A DNA stretch of 64,000 nucleotides, taken from positions 1,116,001-1,180,000 of the forward strand of contig NZ_CP108508.1 in NCBI RefSeq assembly GCF_035917275.1, read 5' to 3'. Origin of the DNA: Streptomyces sp. NBC_01237. Its GTDB lineage: Bacteria; Actinomycetota; Actinomycetes; Streptomycetales; Streptomycetaceae. Shown here in pieces: positions 1 to 6,930 of this stretch (its first letter is position 1; each line of letters opens with the position of its first letter). A program made the position numbers and the translations under genes. The notes beneath the pieces were generated by a model. It ran no database searches. It saw only the letters and a program-made list of their open reading frames with translations, and was not told where the DNA came from.

Positions 1-2740
1 TGATGCCGTGCCTGGACAGGGGCTCCGCCAGTTCCGCGACGGACCCCGAGGCAAGACGGACGCCGCCCGACGACAGCAGGCCGAGCAACGCCGCAACGGC
101 CGGCGACGCCTGGGCGTCGAGGGCCAGAACCGCACGTGGGGTCAGGACGTTGTCGAGACCTGCCAGCAGCAGTTCGCGGACGCGTCCGTCCTCGCTCTGT
201 TCGGCGGCGGCGAGAACGGTCGCCGTGCAGGCGTCACCGAGGATCGCGCGCAACGCCTCGACGAGCGCGGTACGCAGCCCGGGGTTGTCGTGCCGGCCCA
301 GCCAGTGGAGCAGCCGCGGCACCGCCGCCGGTGCGCCGGCGCGGACGAGGACCGACGCGGCGGTCTTCTTGATGTTCATGTTCGGGTGGTCGAGGCAGGC
401 CGCGACCGACGCGGACGCCCAGCGGGCACGCGCGTGCCCGAGTGCCAGCAGCGCCTGCCGTACGGTCCTGATGTCATCGGACCGGGTCAGCACGGTCAAG
501 GTCGCCGACAGCGCCTGGGCGTCGTCGCCCTCGGCATCCCGCGCCAGCAGGGCGATCACATGCTTGCGCACCTGCGGGTCGCGGCTGCGCAGCAAGGAGT
601 GCACACGCGGCCGCAGGCGGACCGCGGCCGGCACCTGGAGCAGCAGCCTCAGCAGCACCGCCTGCTCACCGCCGGACAACGCGGGGCGGTCCAGCAGGTC
701 CAGTGCCGTCGTGGCGACGAGGGCGTGGCCCGCCTCCTGCGCGTCCGCCGCGTCGAGCAGGCAGACCGGCCGGATCCGCCGCCGCCGGTGGAGTCGGCAC
801 CCCAGAGCGTGCACGGCGTCCACGACCTCCTGCGGTACCTCGGGTTCGCCGGTGGGCCCGGCCGTGTCCGGGCGGGCTTCGTCCGTGGGCCCGGCCGCGC
901 GGGGGCGGACCGCGGCGGGGTTCGCGTCCCGGGGCAGGGCGAGGTCGCGCACGATGCGCAGAAGCAGATCGGCGATGACGGGCAGTGTTCCGGCGCCCCC
1001 GTGATCCGCGAGCCGGCACAGCGCCGCCACCGGGTCGTCGGGGTCCGGACGCGCGCTCAGGAGCGCCAGTTCGGCCTCGTCGGGGCCCCCGAGGTCGGCG
1101 GCTATGCGGGCGGGCAGGTCCGTGGGGTCGAGACGGACGAGAAGGCGATGCCGTGATTCCGGATCGTGGCTCAGATGCCACAGGAGCTCCAAGGCCCGGT
1201 CCCGGACGCCGCGGAACGGCGGCGCGATCGTGCCCGTGGCCGTGCGGGGGTACGCGCCCGTGTCCGCGCTCGGGCCCGCCTCCGTGTCCTCGCCCGCGCC
1301 CGGACCTTCGTCCGTGTCGAGGCCGAGCCCTTCGGCCAGCACCTCGGCCGTCCGGCGGCCTCCGATGGCCTCCAGGGTGGTCAGGGCCGACACGGGGGCG
1401 TGGGGAAGCAGACCGATCACCGCCTCCTCGGCGTCCGCGTGACGCAGCGTACGAAGGGCGGCGAGAAACGGCCCCGGCGTGGGAGCGGCCCGGAGCAGAG
1501 CGGTGACGGCCGCGCCGATCGGCAGTTCGCCCGTGCCCTGAGCGCCCAGCGCGACGAGCAGGTCGAGCCGGCGTGGCCAGCTCGGGTCATCGGCCGGCGC
1601 GTCGGTCAGGGCGTCGAGCATCTCCCGGCGGCAGGTGTAGAGCACGGTGGCGACATCGCGCGACGGGACCGAATGGTCGGCCAGCGCCAGCCCGACGACG
1701 GTCCGTACGTCCGGGGATACCGGGAAGTGCCCGCGCCGGTGCAGTCCGCGCAGACAGGTCAGCGCCGGCCCGCCGAACAGCAGCGGATCGCGCGCGGCGA
1801 CGGCCAGGAGCCCACTGATGTCGTCGCGTTCCGCGAGATCACCGAGGAGTTCCAGCGCGTTGCGGCGAAGGGCGGGCGGAAGGTCCTGGTCCTCCGCCGT
1901 CCGCCGAAGGAGCCGGGCGTGCCCGTGGCGGGCCGCGGTGATGAGCGCGGCCGCCGCGACCGCCGGCCTCCCGGTCGCGGACTCCGCGGTGAGGCCGGGG
2001 GCCAGGAGCGCCGGATCCAGCGGCCTCACCGCGGCCCACGGTGCGGCGAGTTCGCCCAGTGCGCCGGCCGCGACATCGGCGTCGGCCGCCCCGAGCAGGG
2101 GGATCAGCCGGGCGCGCACCGTCGCCGGGGAGAGCAGTCCGGCGTGCAGCCCCTGCCGGGCCAGCCGCAGGGCCTCTGCCTGGAGCACCGGGTTCCGGGT
2201 GTCCACGAGTTCGGACACAAGGTGCGCGGGCCGGTGCGCGTTCATGATGTCGCTGCCGCGCACGGCCTGGTACAGAAGCTCCCCGGGCGTCTCGTCGCGG
2301 ATGGCGGCGGGATCGGTGAGAACCTCCGCGCGCAGCCAGGCGACCTGTACCCGTACCGGCAGCCGGGCGGCCCGCCAGTCCGGCCTGCTCCCGCGCGGCA
2401 GCCGCGGCCCGAAACGTTCATGGAGTCCGGCGAGGACGAGCGATTCCTCCGGCGAACCGGCCGGAAGGCGGGGCAACAGCGCTGCCGGCTCCCCCAGTCC
2501 GGCCGGATCGCCTCCTCCGGCCGGCCCGGCGGGTCCGGCCTCTCCCGCCGTGCCGTACGGGGATCCCACCCGCTCGGCGAGGAGGGTGAGCCCCAGATAC
2601 CGCACCCGTGAATCCTCGTGCCGGACGAGGCGTCCGAGGACGGCCGGCGGACAGACCCGCGCGTCGAGGTGCCGGGCGAGCCATCCGGCGTCGGCCCTGT
2701 CCAGGGCGTCCAGGATCTGTTCGTCCGCAGGTGTCGTCAC
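1..2740 (-). CDS. HEAT-repeat-like protein, C-terminus beyond the window
   Basis: The frame opens at a GTG at 2740 and runs without a stop to base 1, giving 913 codons in view. The protein is almost wholly helical, rich in Ala, Leu and Arg, with repeated segments of the HEAT/PBS-lyase kind (for example HEDSRVRYLGLTLLAER near the N-terminus and RSRDPQVRKHVIALLARD near the cut end). Such proteins form curved solenoids that act as scaffolds; I see no catalytic motif. Third codon positions are strongly GC, unlike the plus-strand frames opposite. A proline- and alanine-rich linker lies about two thirds of the way along. No partner can be named from context. The next minus-strand gene upstream (MerR) is separated by a MITE-like element. 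Confidence 0.75.
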   Translation of the reverse strand, partial: MTTPADEQILDALDRADAGWLARHLDARVCPPAVLGRLVRHEDSRVRYLGLTLLAERVGSPYGTAGEAGPAGPAGGGDPAGLGEPAALLPRLPAGSPEESLVLAGLHERFGPRLPRGSRPDWRAARLPVRVQVAWLRAEVLTDPAAIRDETPGELLYQAVRGSDIMNAHRPAHLVSELVDTRNPVLQAEALRLARQGLHAGLLSPATVRARLIPLLGAADADVAAGALGELAAPWAAVRPLDPALLAPGLTAESATGRPAVAAAALITAARHGHARLLRRTAEDQDLPPALRRNALELLGDLAERDDISGLLAVAARDPLLFGGPALTCLRGLHRRGHFPVSPDVRTVVGLALADHSVPSRDVATVLYTCRREMLDALTDAPADDPSWPRRLDLLVALGAQGTGELPIGAAVTALLRAAPTPGPFLAALRTLRHADAEEAVIGLLPHAPVSALTTLEAIGGRRTAEVLAEGLGLDTDEGPGAGEDTEAGPSADTGAYPRTATGTIAPPFRGVRDRALELLWHLSHDPESRHRLLVRLDPTDLPARIAADLGGPDEAELALLSARPDPDDPVAALCRLADHGGAGTLPVIADLLLRIVRDLALPRDANPAAVRPRAAGPTDEARPDTAGPTGEPEVPQEVVDAVHALGCRLHRRRRIRPVCLLDAADAQEAGHALVATTALDLLDRPALSGGEQAVLLRLLLQVPAAVRLRPRVHSLLRSRDPQVRKHVIALLARDAEGDDAQALSATLTVLTRSDDIRTVRQALLALGHARARWASASVAACLDHPNMNIKKTAASVLVRAGAPAAVPRLLHWLGRHDNPGLRTALVEALRAILGDACTATVLAAAEQSEDGRVRELLLAGLDNVLTPRAVLALDAQASPAVAALLGLLSSGGVRLASGSVAELAEPLSRHGI

Positions 2741-2751
2741 GACCGGATACT

Positions 2752-2915
2752 AAGGGCTGCCCCGTCATCCCTGGTGGATCAGCGCACGGCGTCGGATGCG
2801 GTGCATCGCAAGGCGGAGGGACGTCCGCACACGGGATGTATTCGGGCGTTCCGGCAACGCCGCGAGGTGCCGTAGCCGTCGTCGTGCGCCCGCCAGGGAT
2901 CACGGGACAGCCCTT
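2752..2915. mobile_element. MITE-like element with 23-bp terminal inverted repeats
   Basis: Bases 2752-2774 and the reverse complement of 2893-2915 match at 21 of 23 positions (both ends begin AAGGGCTG). They enclose a 164-bp segment with no open frame long enough for a transposase. This is the structure of a non-autonomous miniature inverted-repeat element moved in trans. I recall near-identical sequence (GGTGGATCAGCGCACGGCG) recurring in Streptomyces genomes near IS5-like transposases, but that is memory, not a search. No clear target-site duplication is visible: the left flank reads ATACT and the right flank GGTGC. It lies 12 bp upstream of the HEAT-like gene's start codon, so it may have displaced or supplied promoter sequence. 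Confidence 0.65.
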
Positions 2916-2967
2916 GGTGCCGCGACCGGCAATGTCTGCGACGGGGCAAAGCTTGCCGGGAGGGGCA

Positions 2968-3399
2968 CTAGCCAGGCAGCGCCTTCACGGCTCCACCAGC
3001 GGAATTCGCCCGGTCCGGGATCGCTTCCGGGACGACTCTGGCCGCCAGCCGCTCACGCAGTGCGGTGAGCCGGGCGATCTCCGCGTCAAGGGCGGCGAGC
3101 CGCCGTGCCGCCACTCCCTCGCCGCCCCTGCCCCCGTCCGCGTCCGCGAGGCCGCGGCACTGCTGCGGCGGGGCGTCCATCAGCGTGTCGAGACGGTCGG
3201 CGCACCGGTGTACGTCCCCGACGGTGAGTCCGACCGCCAGCAGTTCGCGGATGACCCTGACCCGGGCGATGTCGCGCACACCGTACTCGCGCTGGCCCGT
3301 CGCGGTGCGCGGCGGAGGGGGCAGCAGACCTCGCTCCTCGTAGAACCGAAGTGCCCTCGGCGTGGTCCCCGCCGCTGCCGCCGCGTCACCGATCCGCAT
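2968..3399 (-). CDS. MerR-family transcriptional regulator
   Basis: A 143-residue protein starting at ATG 3399. The N-terminal winged helix-turn-helix is canonical: MRIGDAAAAAGTTPRALRFY, then EERGLLPPPPR, and a second wing ending QREYGVRDIARV. A helical dimerisation segment follows (about residues 70-120). Only one cysteine is seen in the effector region (PPQQC), so a metal-sensing CueR/ZntR role is not supported; the shape is closer to SoxR/NolA-type or drug-sensing members. It lies 71 bp downstream of the oxidoreductase gene in the same direction and probably shares its transcript. Regulation of that enzyme is the natural inference. The start was chosen because the HTH begins directly at this ATG, as is usual. 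Confidence 0.85.
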   Translation of the reverse strand: MRIGDAAAAAGTTPRALRFYEERGLLPPPPRTATGQREYGVRDIARVRVIRELLAVGLTVGDVHRCADRLDTLMDAPPQQCRGLADADGGRGGEGVAARRLAALDAEIARLTALRERLAARVVPEAIPDRANSAGGAVKALPG

Positions 3400-3459
3400 C
3401 CGCCACCCCCGACAGCACCTGCGGCCGCACGTACGAGCACGTGGACCTTCACCGATACC

Positions 3460-3483
3460 TACGCCTGTACCTATGCCTGTACC
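3460..3483. repeat. Two 12-bp tandem repeats across the oxidoreductase stop codon
   Basis: The unit TACGCCTGTACC (3460-3471) is followed by TATGCCTGTACC (3472-3483), one mismatch apart, with a partial third copy before it (GATACC). The stop codon of the oxidoreductase (3471-3473) lies inside the array. It could be slippage-generated or a binding site between the two genes. Confidence 0.5.
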
Positions 3484-4559
3484 TCGACGATCACCGAGCC
3501 AAGATGCTGACCGTCGATCAACTCGTACAACGCGCGGGCCGCGTTGTCCATGCCCGCGATACGCACATGGGGGAAGGCGATCTCCCCGGAGCGCAGCCAC
3601 TCGCCGAACCTCCGGTTCCACTCCTCGTTGGCTTCGGGGTGGTCGAGTCCGCTGATGCCGTGCATCGTGATCCGCTTGACGATGAGCTGGAACGAGTCGA
3701 TCTCGACCGGGGCCAAGGCTCCGTTCCCCCGCTCCGCCAACTGACCCGACAGAGCGCCGATCAGGACGAACCGCGCACCGGGCCGGGCCACCTCGATGGC
3801 GGCCCGGAGCTGCTCGCCCCCGACCATGTCGACGAACACATCGATGCCGTCGGGTGCGGCCTCGGCCAGCCGGGCGGCGAGCGAGGTTCCGGGTTCCCGC
3901 AGGATGGCCGCGTCGTAGCCCAGGTCGGCCGTCATACGCTCCGCCTTCACCGCCGAGCCGGTGGTTCCGATCACCCGGCCCGCGCCCAGGAGCCGGGCTG
4001 TCTGTCCCACCATGGAGCCCACCGCACCGGCCCCGCCCGACACGAACACCGTTTCCCCGGAACGGAGTCCGGCGACCCGGCTGAGTGCCGCGTACCCCAG
4101 CGCCCCCTGGGAGAGATGGGCCGCCGGGTCGGGCAGTACATCACCGAGCGGGGTGTACCCGCCCGCCGGAATCACCGCGTACTCCCGCCAGCCCAGCCAG
4201 TGCGACACCCACTCACCGGCCCGGTGCCCCACCGCGCCACCGCTCCGGCCCTCGGCCCCGGCATCCCCCCTGGCCACGATCTGGCCGACAGCCGCTCCGA
4301 ACAGCGGTTCACCGGGGCGTACGCCGGGGAAGGGCGCCCCTTCCACACCTCCGGCGATGACCGTGCGGAGGGCCGGGAACACCTGGAAGTACCGGTTCCG
4401 CACGAGCACTTCGCCCTCGGCCAACGGTGGGATCTCCGTCTCCACGACCTCGAAGTGCTCCGGGCGCGGGAGACCGTCGGGGAAGGCGGCCAGCCGCACT
4501 TCTCTCGACGTGCGAGGGGCGGGCAGCGCACGGGACGGGGCGGACTCTGCGACGGACAT
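3471..4559 (-). CDS. NADP-dependent medium-chain oxidoreductase (CurA/alkenal reductase type)
   Basis: A 362-residue protein from ATG 4559, with a GAGGAG Shine-Dalgarno 6 bases before it. The Rossmann nucleotide-binding loop GGAGAVGSMVGQ and the following GTTGS mark the medium-chain dehydrogenase/reductase superfamily. The lack of zinc-ligand cysteines and the GISGLDHPE segment near the C-terminus fit the zinc-free 2-alkenal/curcumin reductase branch (YncB/CurA, prostaglandin reductase). These enzymes reduce the C=C bond of alpha,beta-unsaturated carbonyls with NADPH in the cytosol. The MerR regulator follows in the same direction, which suggests induction by a reactive carbonyl or drug. The substrate is not known. 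Confidence 0.85.
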   Translation of the reverse strand: MSVAESAPSRALPAPRTSREVRLAAFPDGLPRPEHFEVVETEIPPLAEGEVLVRNRYFQVFPALRTVIAGGVEGAPFPGVRPGEPLFGAAVGQIVARGDAGAEGRSGGAVGHRAGEWVSHWLGWREYAVIPAGGYTPLGDVLPDPAAHLSQGALGYAALSRVAGLRSGETVFVSGGAGAVGSMVGQTARLLGAGRVIGTTGSAVKAERMTADLGYDAAILREPGTSLAARLAEAAPDGIDVFVDMVGGEQLRAAIEVARPGARFVLIGALSGQLAERGNGALAPVEIDSFQLIVKRITMHGISGLDHPEANEEWNRRFGEWLRSGEIAFPHVRIAGMDNAARALYELIDGQHLGSVIVEVQA

Positions 4560-4786
4560 GGTGAACTCCTCGGAGGTGTGGTCCCCTTCGACCGGACGGC
4601 CGGAAGGCACGCAGACGCTAAACCCTCACCCGCGCGTCAAGGGCAAGCGCGAGGCGGGCCGATCGGGTCTCGCCACCTGTCCGGGCGCGGAAGTCGTCCC
4701 CGGCGAACAGGCCGGTCCGGCACTCGCCAGTAAGGAACCGGCCAAGCGGTCTCACCGCGCTTGAGCCGATCCACGCCTCATGTGGC

Positions 4787-4800
4787 GAGTGACGTCACTC
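4787..4800. promoter_or_regulatory. Perfect 14-bp palindrome in the 318-bp divergent gap 4560-4877
   Basis: GAGTGACGTCACTC is a perfect inverted repeat, lying 3 bp before a TTGACA hexamer (4804-4809) that could be a -35 box for the plus-strand gene at 4878. No clear -10 follows at 16-18 bp. Nothing else stands out in the 4560-4877 gap between the minus-strand oxidoreductase and the plus-strand DUF6083 gene. Confidence 0.45.
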
Positions 4801-4877
4801 CGGTTGACACCTGTCTCATCCGTCACGGCCGGATCGCGTCCTACCGAAGCCGACACCGGGTCCGGACCCTGAAAACC

Positions 4878-5291
4878 ATGGGGTACACCGATAACGCCGC
4901 GCCCGCCCCGGACCACCCCGACGACGCTCTGCAGGCCGCCTGCGAAGGAGCCACCGCTCCCCCGCCTCCGAGCCCACCCGTCTGCCCGAGCTGCGAACTC
5001 CCGCAGGACCGCTACCCCACCCTTTACCCGCAGACCTGGGTGTTACTGGAACCCGGCATCACGGTCGCGTCCCACATGGTGCCGCCCCGCCGTCGGTGGC
5101 TCATCACCCCGGACGGCATCGCCTGGAACACCTGGGACGCGGAGCCGATCCCGGGATCCCGCTGCCGGATCTCCCATCGCTCGGTCTGCCCCTGGTCCGC
5201 GGCGCACGACCTCTGGCCGTGGGGAACCGCTCTGCGCCGGGAGAACGGGCGCAGGGCGCAGCGGCTCTTCAACCTGCCGGGCAGGGGCTGA
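4878..5291 (+). CDS. DUF6083-type protein
   Basis: A 137-residue protein from ATG 4878. It has a CPSCELPQDRYPT segment with a CxxC pair, then VLLEPGITVASHMVPPR, WNTWDAEPIPGSRCRISH and a second cysteine pair region (RCRISHRSVC). I recognise this arrangement as the DUF6083 family, common in Streptomyces and of unknown function; the cysteines may bind zinc. The N-terminal 40 residues are low complexity and proline-rich. The frame is open upstream to 4761, but the residues there do not look conserved and the ATG at 4878 is the simplest start. It is a monocistronic unit or co-transcribed with the GreA-like gene 118 bp downstream. Confidence 0.75.
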   Translation: MGYTDNAAPAPDHPDDALQAACEGATAPPPPSPPVCPSCELPQDRYPTLYPQTWVLLEPGITVASHMVPPRRRWLITPDGIAWNTWDAEPIPGSRCRISHRSVCPWSAAHDLWPWGTALRRENGRRAQRLFNLPGRG

Positions 5292-5409
5292 AGCGAGCCC
5301 GCCGCCGGATCGGCCCACCCCCACAGTGTGCCGATCAGCCTGATACCGTGAAAAATGCCGTATAGAGCCTGCGACACTCAACCGTGCCGCCCGCACGACG
5401 GGAGCAGGA

Positions 5410-5892
5410 ATGACCGGTGGACCCGAACCCATCAGCACTGCCGCCCGCGAGGCGCTCGATCGAGAGCTCGCCGATCTGCGGACCGAGCGCGCGGCGGTGG
5501 CCGCCACCTTGAGCGGCGGCGAGCAGGTGAGCGACATGGCCGATTCCGCCGACGAGCTGCAACGCGCCACGGAACTCGACCGCCTGGACACCCGTATCTC
5601 CGAGATCGGTACGCGCCTGCGTGAGGCGGACGTCGCGGGGCCCGCCCCGACCGAAGCCGTCGGCGTGGGCAGCACCGTGACCGTGCGGTTCGCGGACTCC
5701 ACGGAGATGACGCTCCAGATCGGTGAGGTCGCCGCAGTGCTGGACCGCACGCTGATCACCGCCGACAGCCCCCTGGGGCGCGCGCTGCTCGGACACCGCG
5801 CCGGCGACTCGATCACCTATGACGCCCCCGAGGGACGGACGACCGTGCTCGTGCTGTCGCTCGGCGGCGACAGCGACCGCGGCAGGTCGTAG
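5410..5892 (+). CDS. GreA/GreB-family transcript cleavage factor
   Basis: A 160-residue protein preceded by GGAGCAGGA. The N-terminal half (about residues 8-80) is an alpha-helical coiled-coil hairpin with an acidic tip (DMADSADELQ), matching the region of GreA that enters the RNA polymerase secondary channel. The C-terminal half is the FKBP-like domain (VGVGSTVTVRFADS to the terminal YDAPEGRTTVLVLSL). GreA restarts backtracked RNA polymerase by stimulating transcript cleavage. The tip differs from housekeeping GreA (DLSENAEY), so this is probably a paralogue of the actinobacterial kind with altered or regulatory activity. It converges with the DUF1345 gene across a shared terminator-like hairpin. 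Confidence 0.85.
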   Translation: MTGGPEPISTAAREALDRELADLRTERAAVAATLSGGEQVSDMADSADELQRATELDRLDTRISEIGTRLREADVAGPAPTEAVGVGSTVTVRFADSTEMTLQIGEVAAVLDRTLITADSPLGRALLGHRAGDSITYDAPEGRTTVLVLSLGGDSDRGRS

Positions 5893-5894
5893 CG

Positions 5895-5946
5895 GAACGC
5901 CCCGCCGTACGGACCCGCGTACCCGGCCCGCACCCGTGGGGCGTTC
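5895..5946. terminator. Bidirectional terminator-like hairpin
   Basis: GAACGCCCC (5895-5903) pairs with GGGGCGTTC (5938-5946), and a smaller GTAC/GTAC hairpin lies inside. It sits between two convergent genes. Confidence 0.5.
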
Positions 5947-5960
5947 GGCCCGTCAGCCCA

Positions 5961-6605
5961 TCAGCCCGTGACGATTCCGGCGACGAGGTTGATGGTGGTG
6001 GCCAGGATGCTGGCGCCGAACACATAGGACAGCAGGCAGTGCCGGAGGGCGACCGCGCGGATCATGGAACTGGAGACGTCGGTGTCGGAGACCTGATAGG
6101 TCATTCCGAGGTTGTAACTGAAATAGAGGAAGTCGACGTACTTCGGGCGGTCGGGGGAGTTGAAGTCGATCCCGCCTTCGGCCGGCAGGTAGTAGAGGTA
6201 CGCGTAGCGGGTGGCGTACATCAGGTGGAGTGACGCCCACGCCAGGAACACGCCGCAGAGTGCCATCGCGGCCGCGGCCTGATTCAGGTCCGAGTGGCCG
6301 ACCAGGAGCAGCACCACGATGCCGACCAGCCCGCACAGGGCTGCCGCGACGACGAAGAGCTCTTCGAGGACGGGCCGGAACTCCTGGCGCCGGACATTGC
6401 TGTGCGTGGTGGCCGCGTCCATGGGCCACAGCACGATCCACCCCGTCACGACGAAGATCAGCTGCGCCCCGGCGATACCGGCGAGAATTCCCAGCGGCAC
6501 ATTGGAGAGCACGCCCGCGACCACACCGATCAGTGCCCCGACGCCGGTCGCTCCGGTGAGTCGGGGAACGGCGGAGAGCGCCTGCCAACGGTTCGTCGAC
6601 CTCAA
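5961..6605 (-). CDS. DUF1345 family membrane protein
   Basis: A 214-residue protein with about five hydrophobic segments: [69 protein letters not shown] and a C-terminal [18 protein letters not shown]. The loop [20 protein letters not shown], with tyrosines and aspartates before the last membrane segment, is the hallmark of DUF1345 (predicted membrane protein of unknown function). No ATG is available near the N-terminus. The reading frame offers a TTG at 6605, with GAAGG about 12 bases upstream, so the exact start is uncertain. The gene is convergent with the GreA-like gene and divergent from the molybdopterin oxidoreductase. Confidence 0.8.
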   Translation of the reverse strand: MRSTNRWQALSAVPRLTGATGVGALIGVVAGVLSNVPLGILAGIAGAQLIFVVTGWIVLWPMDAATTHSNVRRQEFRPVLEELFVVAAALCGLVGIVVLLLVGHSDLNQAAAAMALCGVFLAWASLHLMYATRYAYLYYLPAEGGIDFNSPDRPKYVDFLYFSYNLGMTYQVSDTDVSSSMIRAVALRHCLLSYVFGASILATTINLVAGIVTG

Positions 6606-6930
6606 GAGCGACCGCCTTCGACGGCTCGGTGGAGGGTCCGGGGCTTTCCTTCGGCCAGGTGGTGACGTCTCCGGCCCGGGAGGCCGCCCATGGAACAGGC
6701 AGGGGATCGGAACTGATCCAACGGGGTCCTCAGCCTATCCAGGCGTCCGACAAGGCGCAGTCCGGCGGCTCGGCGCACCGGTCCCCATCCGCACGCGCCG
6801 GTGACCGTGCGGCGAGCCGCACTCCGCGTAGCGCGCCGAGGTCGAGTGGCGTGGGCCGGCCCCCCTGCGTAGCCTGCCCAAAAGTGTCGATTTGTCGCCA
6901 CGTGCCCGAACGGTGGAAGGGTTGAGTGCC

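Noticed and set aside
8..2611. Plus-strand frames at the left edge
   Set aside because: The minus strand holds a continuous HEAT-like frame with proper GC third-position bias; the plus-strand translations are Arg/Gly-rich noise.
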